Shown here: piece by piece, positions 39,919 to 51,461 of the stretch | Position numbering within the stretch: position 1 is the first letter of the stretch | Layout: every line of letters begins with the position of its first letter | NCBI RefSeq assembly: GCF_009867135.1 | Contig: NZ_CP047226.1 | Span: 434,001-498,000, forward strand | Length of the DNA stretch: 64,000 nt | Direction: 5' to 3' | DNA from: Moraxella osloensis | GTDB lineage: Bacteria > Pseudomonadota > Gammaproteobacteria > Pseudomonadales > Moraxellaceae | Translations under genes and position numbers: made by a program | The notes under the pieces: model-generated | What the model was told of the DNA's origin: nothing | Databases searched by the model: none | The model's input: only the letters and a program-made list of their open reading frames with translations

Positions 39919-41056
39919 CTGAAGTTACGCACCGCTAATAGCCTTAAGCTGGGCAAAAGCCGACTGATTAGCAGAAATTAGTAACTTCGTACGCAAAGCG
40001 AAATGATTCAACTTGGTTTTGATTTTCAAACACTCAAGCTTAAACACCGCATACGTGGCTAAAAACATATGATTAAACCGAGCCCTTTGGCTATGAGCAG
40101 GCGACTTACCCAAATTGGCATTTTGCTTTAACGACTTATGATACACTTCAACCTGCCATCGTTTTTGATAGCCGTTGATAAATTTATCCTTGTCGCATTG
40201 CAAATCTGAGCATACCAGATATAACACCCCTGTAGAATCGTCCTTGTTTGTAAAGACTCGGCGTAATAACAAGACTTCATCATGATAGTCATTTAAAAAG
40301 CCGCGAACAGGGGTATTATCGGGTAGATTAGATTCATCAATACGTACAAAGTTACCTTTTTCTCTATCATCAGGGGTTAAAGCCACCAAGCGATTTGACT
40401 TTAACGCAAAGATGAAATGCTTGTTAGCTTTACGAATATGTTTGAATGTCGCTTTGGCTGAAAACCAAGAATCGGCTAATACATAGTCGAATTTGACTTG
40501 GTTTTTGATTGCCCTATCAAACATATCAAGCAGTCGCTGGTTTTTGGTTTTATCACTTTTACGTTTAACGTTGCCTTTGTCATCGGTAAAGACATTGGAT
40601 TTGGTAATGATGTCAAAGCTTAAGGGTATGTCGATATCTTTGCGATGATACAGACAGTTAAGCAGGTTAATGCCTTTAACATTTTTGTTTTGGGTGTGGT
40701 CGTAGTGCCAGCAGTTGATGTCGTCGACGCTTGTGTGCGGTTTGGGCTGTATGGTGTCATCAAAGATGAGATAGCCGATGGCATTGGGTGTGGCATTTTC
40801 ATGCTGTCTTAGCATGGGTTTAATCAGTTGCCATTGTTCTTTGGCGGTGAGTGTTTCACTGTTTAGAAAGCGGGTGATGCTGTCATGGTAGATGCTCCCT
40901 TGTAGTAGATTGGCAAGTCCTGTGGCGGTGACTTGCCCAAAACTTGCGATGAGGTAGTCGCTGTAGAGTTCTATCATGTCTTTGTTCATTTGTTTACTCT
41001 CGCTGACTGCTTTTTTTGTTATGATAGCGCTTTTTTAAAGGGCTGCGTAACTTCAG
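39919..41056 (-). mobile_element. IS4-family insertion sequence, complete, 1138 bp
   Basis: The element is bounded by 13-bp perfect inverted repeats, CTGAAGTTACGCA at 39919-39931 and TGCGTAACTTCAG at 41044-41056. A 7-bp direct repeat ATGGTAA flanks it at 39912-39918 and 41057-41063, the expected target duplication. It holds one intact transposase gene, whose stop codon lies inside the left inverted repeat. It sits between porin 1 and porin 2, within the upstream region of porin 2. The exact ends and intact gene suggest recent transposition. Confidence 0.95.
39925..40989 (-). CDS. IS4-family DDE transposase
   Basis: A 354-residue transposase. The catalytic acids are D77 (or D78) in IGYLIFDDT, D173 in YVLADSWFS, and E281. 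The last lies in the IS4 YREK signature: Y274-x2-R277-x3-E281-x6-K288 in YQKRWQVEVYHKSLKQ. The frame is intact from ATG to TAA. It catalyses cut-and-paste movement of the surrounding element. Confidence 0.93.
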   Translation of the reverse strand: MNKDMIELYSDYLIASFGQVTATGLANLLQGSIYHDSITRFLNSETLTAKEQWQLIKPMLRQHENATPNAIGYLIFDDTIQPKPHTSVDDINCWHYDHTQNKNVKGINLLNCLYHRKDIDIPLSFDIITKSNVFTDDKGNVKRKSDKTKNQRLLDMFDRAIKNQVKFDYVLADSWFSAKATFKHIRKANKHFIFALKSNRLVALTPDDREKGNFVRIDESNLPDNTPVRGFLNDYHDEVLLLRRVFTNKDDSTGVLYLVCSDLQCDKDKFINGYQKRWQVEVYHKSLKQNANLGKSPAHSQRARFNHMFLATYAVFKLECLKIKTKLNHFALRTKLLISANQSAFAQLKAISGA

Positions 41057-41060
41057 ATGG

Positions 41061-41092
41061 TAACCAAAGTAATAATTTTCTTGCTTTGGTTA
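41061..41092 (+). other. Hairpin in the porin 2 leader next to the IS end
   Basis: TAACCAAAG (41061-41069) pairs with CTTTGGTTA (41084-41092) across a 14-nt loop. There is no T tract after it, so it is not a terminator. It begins at the last bases of the target duplication and lies about 70-100 bp before the porin 2 start codon. Confidence 0.4.
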
Positions 41093-41161
41093 TTCGGAGA
41101 GGTAGTGGTGCTGACAAGTCACCAGTTATCTAAAATTTGTTTTTACTGATAGAGATGACCT

Positions 41162-42259
41162 ATGAAAAAATTACTTTTAGCCACAGCCGTCGCTGCACTT
41201 TCAGTTTCTGCTGCCCATGCTGCTCCAACAGTTTACGGTAAAATTCTGTTAACTACTGACTATGTTGATGGTAACTTAACAGTAAAGAAAGATGGTAATA
41301 AATTAATCGATGAAGATTATAGTACCACTCAACTAAATTCTTCAGGTTCAAGTAATGTGACAGGTTCACGTATCGGTTTTAAAGGTGCGGAAGCATTAAC
41401 AGCTAATACTGACCTAGTGTATCAATTAGAATATGGTATTGATGTTGATGCGGACAAAGGTCGAAACTTCCGTTCACGCGATACTTATATTGGTCTATCA
41501 AACAAACAATATGGTACTTTAGTTGCTGGTAGTTTGTATGCAATCGATGATAATATCAATTACGCAGGTCAAACTGTAAGTCTATATGACACCTATAGCA
41601 CAGGTTTCAGCGTCGAAGATGCTGATAAAGAAACAGCAGCTATTTTAGGTGTTGACGAAGGCGAGACAGTAAAATTAAACTTGGCATTTTGGGACGGTAA
41701 TCGCGCTAACAATGCCCTTGCTTACTTCTCTCCATCATACAATGGTCTTCAGTTCATGGGCATGTATGTTATGGAAGAAAAAAATTCAACTGATTTATGG
41801 ACTAAATCAGAAGCATTCGGTGCAGGCTTAAAATATGAGCCAACTAACCAACCTTTCCGTGCAGGTGCAACCTATATCAAATCTAGCGACTTCAGTACTG
41901 CGCGCGTAAGTGGAGCATTTGATGTAAATGCTGCTACTACATTAGGCGCACTATATCAAGTTACAGATTTAGAAGATTTAGATAAAGATAAAAATGAGAA
42001 CTTATTTACTCTAAGCGGCTCATACGCAATTCCTGCTACAAAATGGAAAGCTTACGCACAAGGCGATATGGTAAAAAACATGAGTGGTCGTGATGGCTTA
42101 GATGGTTCACGTTTTGTAGTTGGTGGTAAATATGGTTTTAATGCTGCAACAACTGGTCACCTATATACCGGTTACAGCAAAATTGAATTTAGCGAAGATG
42201 GTTCTGATCTAGATGCAAGTGGTTTTGGTCTAGGTGCAGGCTTAGAATACAAATTCTAA
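41162..42259 (+). CDS. Gram-negative porin (16-strand type), porin 2
   Basis: A 365-residue porin paralogous to the one at 38580. The signal peptide ends at AHA (residues 1-20), followed by APTVYGKILLTTDY, SRIGFKGAEALT, YQLEYGIDVDADKG and the C-terminal GAGLEYKF. Loop regions differ strongly from porin 1, which is where pore selectivity and exposure lie. An IS4-family element ends 105 bp upstream of the ATG, so the native promoter may be displaced or replaced. Confidence 0.93.
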   Translation: MKKLLLATAVAALSVSAAHAAPTVYGKILLTTDYVDGNLTVKKDGNKLIDEDYSTTQLNSSGSSNVTGSRIGFKGAEALTANTDLVYQLEYGIDVDADKGRNFRSRDTYIGLSNKQYGTLVAGSLYAIDDNINYAGQTVSLYDTYSTGFSVEDADKETAAILGVDEGETVKLNLAFWDGNRANNALAYFSPSYNGLQFMGMYVMEEKNSTDLWTKSEAFGAGLKYEPTNQPFRAGATYIKSSDFSTARVSGAFDVNAATTLGALYQVTDLEDLDKDKNENLFTLSGSYAIPATKWKAYAQGDMVKNMSGRDGLDGSRFVVGGKYGFNAATTGHLYTGYSKIEFSEDGSDLDASGFGLGAGLEYKF

Positions 42260-42280
42260 TCTTTACTAGAATTTGCTATC

Positions 42281-42313
42281 AAAAAATCCACTCAGCGATG
42301 AGTGGATTTTTTT
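42281..42313 (+). terminator. Rho-independent terminator of porin 2
   Basis: AAAAAATCCACTC pairs with GAGTGGATTTTTT across a 6-nt loop. Confidence 0.85.
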
Positions 42314-42373
42314 ATGAGTGAGCGATTTATTGATAAAAATAATTTTTTGCTAAACCTAGGCATTTTCGAGTAA

Positions 42374-44035
<1,662 letters not shown>

Positions 44036-44052
44036 TATTTATGATGCATAAC

Positions 44053-44079
44053 AAAACCATCTGTTACAGGTGGTTTTTT
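44053..44079 (+). terminator. Rho-independent terminator of pyrG
   Basis: AAAACCATCTG pairs with CAGGTGGTTTT across a 3-nt loop, then TT. Confidence 0.8.
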
Positions 44080-44155
44080 GTTTTTAGCCATTGCCTATAG
44101 CCAATTATGCTATAGTGATAATCAATAAAAACTTTGACAACATACTGAGAGCCCT

Positions 44156-45019
44156 ATGACCACTAACTTACCGACACCACAATCTCATATTCAGCTCAAT
44201 GATATTACCATCGGCAATGATCAACCGTTTGTACTGTTTGGCGGCATGAATGTACTAGAAAGTAAAGATTTGGCATTTGAAATTGCTGAAAGCTATATTG
44301 ACATCTGTAAGCGCTTAAATATCGGCTATGTGTTTAAGGCAAGTTTTGATAAAGCCAATCGCTCAAGTTTGTACTCGTTTCGTGGTCCAGGTCTGGAAAA
44401 AGGTATCGACTGGCTAAGCGACATCAAAAAAGCGTTTAAAGTGCCCATTATCACTGACGTACACGAACCGTACCAAGCTGAGCCTGTGGCAGCCGTGGCG
44501 GATATTATCCAGTTACCCGCGTTTTTGAGTCGCCAAACCGACTTGGTAGCAGCGATGGCAAAAACCGGCGCGATTATTAATGTCAAAAAAGCACAGTTTT
44601 TGGCACCCCATGAGATGAAGCATATCATCAATAAATGCCTAGAAGCCGGTAATGATAAAATCATCTTGTGCGAGCGTGGCAGCGCGTTTGGTTATAACAA
44701 TCTCGTTGTCGATATGCTTGGCTTTGACACTATGAAAAAAATGCAGGTTCCCGTGTTTTTTGATGTGACTCATAGCCTTCAGCAGCCAGGTGCAAGAGCA
44801 GATAGTGCAGGCGGTCGCCGAGAACAGATTGCCACGTTGGCACGCGCTGGCATGGCAACAGGATTGGCAGGGTTATTTTTGGAAGCGCATCCAAATCCTG
44901 ATGTCGCCAAATGCGATGGCCCTTGTGCGCTGCGGCTGAGCCAGCTTGAGCCGTTTTTAGCCCAGTTAAAACAGCTTGATACGTTAGTCAAAGGGTTTAA
45001 GGTGTTAGATACTCATTAA
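44156..45019 (+). CDS. kdsA: 3-deoxy-D-manno-octulosonate 8-phosphate synthase
   Basis: KdsA condenses phosphoenolpyruvate and arabinose 5-phosphate to KDO-8-phosphate for lipopolysaccharide. It has 287 residues. Conserved segments are [74 protein letters not shown] and [14 protein letters not shown]. The asparagine in GGMNVLES marks it as the metal-independent class, as in E. coli. Confidence 0.96.
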   Translation: MTTNLPTPQSHIQLNDITIGNDQPFVLFGGMNVLESKDLAFEIAESYIDICKRLNIGYVFKASFDKANRSSLYSFRGPGLEKGIDWLSDIKKAFKVPIITDVHEPYQAEPVAAVADIIQLPAFLSRQTDLVAAMAKTGAIINVKKAQFLAPHEMKHIINKCLEAGNDKIILCERGSAFGYNNLVVDMLGFDTMKKMQVPVFFDVTHSLQQPGARADSAGGRREQIATLARAGMATGLAGLFLEAHPNPDVAKCDGPCALRLSQLEPFLAQLKQLDTLVKGFKVLDTH

Positions 45020-45052
45020 TTTTTACGCAAGTTTTTAACACAAATTTGCAAC

Positions 45053-45097
45053 GCCTTGTTATTAAAATGTTATCAATCGATAACGAGGCTTTTTTTT
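45053..45097 (+). terminator. Rho-independent terminator after kdsA
   Basis: GCCTTGTTAT pairs with ATAACGAGGC (one wobble), with a smaller hairpin GTTATC/GATAAC nested in the loop, and eight T follow. It closes kdsA before the copper cassette. Confidence 0.75.
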
Positions 45098-45170
45098 GGC
45101 TATGGTATAGTGCTAGGTTATAGGACTAGAACAATATTTTATAACCCACAGCATAAATACAGGAATGACT

Positions 45171-45464
45171 ATGGCAATTCAAACAGTCGCGTATGATTTA
45201 AAAGGCATTAATGACCCAGCAGGCTATGAGGAAGTCATGAAAGCTCTAACCACCATCGGCGGGGTGCAGGCAGTGCATCTTGAACCTGAAAGTCATCGCG
45301 TGATTGTCAGCTTTGATGATACCCAGACATCCGTTTTTGCCTTCAAAGCTGCGCTGACCAATGTCGACTATATCACCGAGCCGTTCCCGATTGAAGCACC
45401 TGCCAACCCTGCCAATAATCGCACTTTAATGGGTGATTTGGCAAAAGATGGCAGACTTTCCTAA
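45171..45464 (+). CDS. HMA-like ferredoxin-fold protein lacking the CxxC motif
   Basis: A 97-residue protein. The pattern strand-helix-strand (AYDLKG, YEEVMKALTTIGGVQAVHLEPESHRVIVSFDD, then a second helix) fits a heavy-metal-associated domain fold, but there is no cysteine at all, so it cannot bind copper in the usual way. AGGA at 6 nt spacing supports the ATG at 45171 over 45165. It lies next to the copper cassette and converges on the CueR-like gene with a 9-bp gap, but may be older than the cassette. The role is unknown. Confidence 0.6.
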   Translation: MAIQTVAYDLKGINDPAGYEEVMKALTTIGGVQAVHLEPESHRVIVSFDDTQTSVFAFKAALTNVDYITEPFPIEAPANPANNRTLMGDLAKDGRLS

Positions 45465-45473
45465 ATCGCTTGT

Positions 45474-45914
45474 TCAGTGGCCACGCTCGATGTGGCAAGC
45501 GTGCTTGGTCACTGAACCATTTTGTACGCCATCTTGCAAGCCCTCTAAAATGCTACAGGTAGGCGAGCCATCTCCCAAACAACTATCGTGCCATCCTTGC
45601 AGGGTGGTTTTCATTGATTGTAACCGCTGTATTTTATCGCTTAGTTCATCGATGTGATTGCGGGTTAACGCTTTGACTTGGGCATTGCTACGCCCCTTGT
45701 TGTCTTGTAGAGCCAATAACGCTTCAATTTGCGCTAACGAAAATCCTACATCACGGGCATGTTTGATAAATTTTAGACGCTGTAATTGGGTATCGCTAAA
45801 GACACGATAACCGCTGTCACTGCGTTGGATAGTTTGTAATAAACCGAGTTTTTCGTACTCACGAATTTGTCTAGGCGATAACTCAGTCAATTTAGCGACT
45901 TCATTAATATTCAT
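45474..45914 (-). CDS. cueR: MerR-family copper-responsive regulator, CueR-like
   Basis: A 146-residue activator. The N-terminal winged helix has NINEVAKLTELSPRQIREYEKLGLL and SGYRVFSDTQLQRLKFIKHAR. The metal loop carries C112 and C120 in DSCLGDGSPTCSIL, the C-x7-C spacing and numbering of E. coli CueR, which selects monovalent Cu, Ag and Au. The tail has an extra C140-H pair. It is divergent from the copper genes, and a MerR-type promoter lies in the gap. It probably senses cytosolic Cu(I) and activates the efflux genes. Confidence 0.88.
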   Translation of the reverse strand: MNINEVAKLTELSPRQIREYEKLGLLQTIQRSDSGYRVFSDTQLQRLKFIKHARDVGFSLAQIEALLALQDNKGRSNAQVKALTRNHIDELSDKIQRLQSMKTTLQGWHDSCLGDGSPTCSILEGLQDGVQNGSVTKHACHIERGH

Positions 45915-45923
45915 TTTTTGCTT

Positions 45924-45954
45924 GACCTTGACCTAATGTTAAGGTTTATAGTAA
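45924..45954 (+). promoter_or_regulatory. CueR-type promoter-operator of the copper operon
   Basis: TTGACC (45924-45929) and TATAGT (45949-45954) are separated by 19 bp, the long spacer typical of MerR-controlled promoters. The dyad ACCTT-N11-AAGGT lies between them and closely matches the E. coli copA operator (ACCTT...AAGGT). It reads toward the DUF305, copZ and copA genes. Confidence 0.85.
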
Positions 45955-46022
45955 TACCACAGTGTGATAAATCAATCTTTTTTTTTCAAAGAACGTAAAA
46001 AATCAACCTGAAGGATATTAAT

Positions 46023-46754
46023 ATGAATAACATCGTAGGTTTGTCATGGGTGGTGGCATTGGCGCTAGGTATGACGGCTTGTACAAAAAATGACACTAAC
46101 CAAACCGCAACGACAGCATCAAGTACCCATGCGAGTATAACCCAAGCGGCGAGTATGACCCAAGCGCAATCAATGCATCATATGGGTTCGGCAGCGGGCA
46201 CGCAGTCACAATCGCAGCCGCCGCATATCATGGCTTATATGGATATCATGAATAAAATGCACCAAGCCATGTCAGCAGGGGTTCAAGCTAAGAATGCCGA
46301 TGTGGGTTTTGCCAAAGGCATGATACCGCATCATGAAGGCGCAATTGCGATGGCAAAAGTGGAGCTGCAATATGGCAAAGATGCCGAAATGAAAGCCCTT
46401 GCACAAAAAATCGTCGATACCCAGCAAAGTGAAATCAGCGTGATGCAAAACTGGTTGGACAAGAACGAAGCCAGTCAACCAGCGGCGAGCAATGCCAAAG
46501 AAATAACGCAAGCGTATCAGCAAAAAGACATGAGCAACCACGATGCCATGATGCAAGGCACTATGGATGCCAACCCCGATGTCGCCTTTGCCAAGGGTAT
46601 GATACCGCATCACCAAGGCGCGATTGATATGGCAACGATAGAACAAACTTATGGTAAAAATCCAGCGATGCTAACACTCGCCAAGCAGATTAAACAAGCG
46701 CAAACGCCAGAAATCAAACAAATGCAAGATTGGCTTAGCAAACAAGCCCATTAA
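46023..46754 (+). CDS. Lipoprotein with two tandem DUF305 domains (copper cassette)
   Basis: A 243-residue protein. The signal peptide ends in a lipobox-like GMTAC (Cys at about residue 20), followed by a Thr/Ser/Met/His-rich linker. Two homologous DUF305 units follow, each opening with the same FAKGMIPHH motif then EGAIAMAK or QGAIDMAT, and each ending in a Q-M/Q-D-WL segment. His and Met residues suggest periplasmic copper binding. It is the first gene downstream of the CueR-type promoter. A single DUF305 unit is more usual; the duplication is notable. Confidence 0.85.
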   Translation: MNNIVGLSWVVALALGMTACTKNDTNQTATTASSTHASITQAASMTQAQSMHHMGSAAGTQSQSQPPHIMAYMDIMNKMHQAMSAGVQAKNADVGFAKGMIPHHEGAIAMAKVELQYGKDAEMKALAQKIVDTQQSEISVMQNWLDKNEASQPAASNAKEITQAYQQKDMSNHDAMMQGTMDANPDVAFAKGMIPHHQGAIDMATIEQTYGKNPAMLTLAKQIKQAQTPEIKQMQDWLSKQAH

Positions 46755-46809
46755 TTAAAAAAATAGCCGCCTAAAACCACCTAAAACCACCAAAAAAAAG
46801 GAGCGTAGT

Positions 46810-47022
46810 ATGACAACCCAAACCATCACCTTAAATATCCAAGGCATGACTTGTGGCGGCTGCGTCAAAAGCGTAACCAATGCCCTCAATCAAGTGGCAG
46901 GGGTGCAATCTGTCGATGTCAGCCTTGACCATAACAACGCAACCATCAGCTTTGATGACAGCCAAGCACAACAAAACACGCTTAAAGAAGCGATTGAAGA
47001 CGCTGGCTTTGACGTAGTATAA
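46810..47022 (+). CDS. copZ: Copper chaperone CopZ-like, HMA domain
   Basis: A 70-residue single HMA domain. The metal-binding motif is in IQGMTCGGCVKSVTNAL near residue 15, and the fold ends with LKEAIEDAGFDVV. It delivers Cu(I) to the efflux ATPase encoded next. AAGGAG precedes the ATG. The gap from the DUF305 gene contains duplicated CCTAAAACCA units. Confidence 0.9.
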   Translation: MTTQTITLNIQGMTCGGCVKSVTNALNQVAGVQSVDVSLDHNNATISFDDSQAQQNTLKEAIEDAGFDVV

Positions 47023-47080
47023 CGACGCCACGCAAGACGCCATACAAAGACGCCACACAAAGACACCATACAAGACAGAC
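47022..47080 (+). repeat. 13-bp tandem repeats between copZ and copA
   Basis: Three near-identical 13-bp units (AGACGCCATACAA, AGACGCCACACAA, AGACACCATACAA) lie at 47035-47073, with a degenerate unit before them. They fill the 64-bp spacer. No strong ribosome binding site for copA is visible within them. Confidence 0.75.
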
Positions 47081-47086
47081 ACTATC

Positions 47087-49381
47087 ATGACTACCCAATC
47101 GATACACGCGTCAGACAACGCCCATACCGAGCAAATCATTCTTGATATTGATGGCATGACTTGTCAAGCCTGTGCCAGCCGCATCGAAAAAGTGCTCAAT
47201 AAAAAGCCTGCGATAGTGCAAGCCGATGTCAATTATGCCAATGAAGTAGCGCAGGTGCAGTTTGATGCATCACAAACCAACGCCGAGCAGATTGTAGAAT
47301 GGGTGAAAAAGACAGGCTATGAGGCAAAAGTTCAGCCGCAGAACGCGCTATTTGAGCATGAAGCCCATGAGCAAAAAGCGCCCTACACCTTGATTGCGGT
47401 TTGGATTTGCTTGCTGCCTTTTTTGATTGGCATGGCAGGCATGATGATGGGCAGTCACGCACTGATGCCGCCGCTATGGCTACAATTTGTGTTGGCGACT
47501 ATCGTACAGTTTGGCTTGTCGATGGCGTTTTACAAAAGTGCCTGGGCGAGTATCAAAGGTGGTCTTGCCAATATGGACGTGCTGGTGGTGCTCGGCACAC
47601 TGACAATTTGGGCGTATTCAACCTATAGTTGGTTAAGCTATCTGCAAACCACAGCCCAAATGGGGCATGATGGGATGGCGCATAGCATGCCCCATGTGTA
47701 TTTTGAAGCCAGCGTGATGGTGATTGCCTTTGTCAAAATGGGGAAATACCTAGAAGCCCGTACCAAAAAACATAGCCTAAATAGCATCAATTTGCTATTA
47801 GCGCTCACCCCTGAGCAAGTGGAAGTTAAAAACCCCAATCCACAAAGCCCAGATGCGCAGTGGAAAATCCTGCCCCTTGAGCAAGTCACGGCTGGTCAAA
47901 TTTTACGTGCTAAAGCAGGTACTCGCATTGCCACTGATGGCATCGTCACCGCTGGCGAAGGTTGGTGTGATGAGAGCCATTTGACGGGTGAATCAGTGCC
48001 CCTATCTAAACATATTGGCAGTACGGTGCTAGCAGGTGCCATGGTAGAAAACGGCAGCTTTGAATACCAAATCACCGCCAAAGGTAGCCAAACACGGCTT
48101 GGCGATATGATACAAGCGCTCAACGACGCGCAAGGCAGTAAAGCCCACATCGCCCGTCTCGCAGATAGAGTCGCGGGGATTTTTGTGCCGGTGGTGGTTG
48201 CCATCGCTTTGTTGACTTTTTTTGCCAATTATTGGTTCTTAGGCGCGTTTGACACCGCACTCATGCGCGCGGTATCGGTGTTAGTGATTGCTTGCCCCTG
48301 TGCATTGGGACTGGCGACGCCGGCAGCCATCATGGCGGGCATGGGTGTGGCAGCACGCTCAGGGGTTTGGTTTAAAGATGCGCAAGCCTTAGAAGCGGCA
48401 GGTGCAATTGATACGGTAGTACTCGATAAAACAGGCACCATCACCCAAGGTAAACCCCAATTATCTGCAGCGTACCTGATAGATGACAATCTAAAACTGT
48501 TTAACTTAGACAAAGCGGCACTGCTGCAGCTTGTTGCCAGTGTCGAGCGTCATGCAAACCACCCGCTTGCGACCACGCTAGTGAACTATGCTGAATTTTA
48601 CAATAAACAGACTGATATGCCTCAAAGTCCAGCAGCATTTACCATAAGCCATGTAGAGACAGTGCTCGGGCAGGGGATACAGGCACAGGTAGCCCCTATT
48701 GGGCGGGTGAAAATCGGCACGCCAAGTTTTGCCAATCTTCAGTTGCCTGCAGCGACTATGCAAGCCAATCCTGTTTGGCAAATTGCCAGTCAAGTGGCGG
48801 TCAGTATCAATGACACGCCTGTGGCAGCCTTTGCGCTAGCCGATGAGCTCAAACAAGACAGTATCAAGGTGATTGCGTCGCTGCAAGCCCATCATCTGGA
48901 TGTGGTGGTGATGAGTGGTGACAAGCAGTCGGTAGTTGACTTTATCGCCCAACAAGTCAAAGCAAACCAAGCCTTTGGTGAGCTATCACCCCGTGATAAA
49001 GCGCAAAAAATTGATAGCCTACAACAACAAGGCAAAAAGGTGGCAATGGTGGGCGATGGGGTGAATGATGCCCCTGCAATGGCAACAGCGACCGCAAGTT
49101 TTGCGGTAGAAGGCGCAACCGATATTGCCAAGCATAGCGCCACGGCAAGGCTGATGGGCGAGTCACTCAAACATGTCGATTATGCGGTCACAATTGCCCG
49201 CGCAACCCTGCGTAATATTAAGCAAAACCTATTTTTTGCGTTTATCTATAATTGCCTTGGTATACCGTTAGCAGCATTTGGGCTACTCAATCCGATGATT
49301 GCGGCAGCAGCGATGGCGCTGAGCTCGATTTCTGTATTACTTAATGCCTTGCGACTCACCCGCATGAAAGTCATTTCCTAA
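47087..49381 (+). CDS. copA: Copper-translocating P1B-type ATPase
   Basis: A 764-residue Cu(I) exporter. One N-terminal HMA domain has C26-x-x-C29 in DGMTCQACASRIEKVL. Conserved ATPase parts are the actuator loop DESHLTGESVPLSK, the transmembrane CPC in IACPCALGLATPAA, the phosphorylation site DKTGTITQGKP, the HP locus SVERHANHPLA, and GDGVNDAPAMATA. Eight transmembrane helices are expected, with MGSHAL-like His/Met residues in the first loops. It completes the CueR-regulated unit DUF305-copZ-copA. Confidence 0.95.
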   Translation: MTTQSIHASDNAHTEQIILDIDGMTCQACASRIEKVLNKKPAIVQADVNYANEVAQVQFDASQTNAEQIVEWVKKTGYEAKVQPQNALFEHEAHEQKAPYTLIAVWICLLPFLIGMAGMMMGSHALMPPLWLQFVLATIVQFGLSMAFYKSAWASIKGGLANMDVLVVLGTLTIWAYSTYSWLSYLQTTAQMGHDGMAHSMPHVYFEASVMVIAFVKMGKYLEARTKKHSLNSINLLLALTPEQVEVKNPNPQSPDAQWKILPLEQVTAGQILRAKAGTRIATDGIVTAGEGWCDESHLTGESVPLSKHIGSTVLAGAMVENGSFEYQITAKGSQTRLGDMIQALNDAQGSKAHIARLADRVAGIFVPVVVAIALLTFFANYWFLGAFDTALMRAVSVLVIACPCALGLATPAAIMAGMGVAARSGVWFKDAQALEAAGAIDTVVLDKTGTITQGKPQLSAAYLIDDNLKLFNLDKAALLQLVASVERHANHPLATTLVNYAEFYNKQTDMPQSPAAFTISHVETVLGQGIQAQVAPIGRVKIGTPSFANLQLPAATMQANPVWQIASQVAVSINDTPVAAFALADELKQDSIKVIASLQAHHLDVVVMSGDKQSVVDFIAQQVKANQAFGELSPRDKAQKIDSLQQQGKKVAMVGDGVNDAPAMATATASFAVEGATDIAKHSATARLMGESLKHVDYAVTIARATLRNIKQNLFFAFIYNCLGIPLAAFGLLNPMIAAAAMALSSISVLLNALRLTRMKVIS

Positions 49382-49500
49382 CGGCTTATGGTTGTTTTGA
49401 CAACCCGTTGGGGCTGGTTTTACTTGGCTGCGTATGACTATGCATGACCTATAGGCGATAGTGATAATCTGCTAAAATTTGTTAAAATATGCTATGATAA

Positions 49501-50901
<1,401 letters not shown>

Positions 50902-50946
50902 CTTTAAAAGCTTAAATTTTAAAGCTTGATAAAGCATTGAAGTGAT

Positions 50947-51002
50947 AAAAACCTTAACCCATGACATTGAATTTGCTACAATGCGTGGGGTAAGGTTTTT
51001 TT
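50947..51002 (+). terminator. Long-stem terminator of eno
   Basis: AAAACCTTAACCCATG pairs with CGTGGGGTAAGGTTTT (with a bulge or wobble in the CCC run) across a long AT loop, followed by a T tract. It separates eno from ftsB. Confidence 0.6.
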
Positions 51003-51033
51003 ATGCCAAAAGTTTTTATTATTGAGTGCTGTC

Positions 51034-51384
51034 ATGACTTATTTGCGTCAACTGTTTATGATTATTTTTGCGGTGATTGTGTTGGTATGTCTACAATACC
51101 AGTATTGGTTTGGCACCAATGGTCGTGGCGATTTGGCAGCGTTAAATAAACAAATCAGCGAACAGCAATTCATCAATAGTGATCAGCAAAAAGCCAATGA
51201 GGTATTGCTTGCCGATGTTAAAGACTTAAAAAGTGGACTTGAAGCGGTGGAAGAACACGCTCGCTCTGATTTAGGCTTAATCAAACAAGGTGAAACCTTT
51301 GTGCAAATGTCGACCGCTAGCAGTGTGTACAGTACCGATGTCATCACACCGACTGCCCAAAATACCGCCACGCCTCACCCATAA
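51034..51384 (+). CDS. ftsB: Cell division protein FtsB
   Basis: A 116-residue bitopic divisome protein. A short cytoplasmic N-terminus (MTYLRQ) is followed by a transmembrane helix (residues 6-24), then a periplasmic coiled coil (GDLAALNKQISEQQFINSDQ onward) and the EEHARSDLGLIKQGETFVQ segment typical of FtsB. The tail is a Thr/Pro-rich extension. The ATG at 51034 fits the family start. The position between eno and ispD is conserved. Confidence 0.93.
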   Translation: MTYLRQLFMIIFAVIVLVCLQYQYWFGTNGRGDLAALNKQISEQQFINSDQQKANEVLLADVKDLKSGLEAVEEHARSDLGLIKQGETFVQMSTASSVYSTDVITPTAQNTATPHP

Positions 51385-51461
51385 AAACGCATAAAACTGC
51401 CAAAGTTATATTTGTCCCAATTTTTACTGTCTACTGTTTACTTTATTGTTGAAAAGACGCC

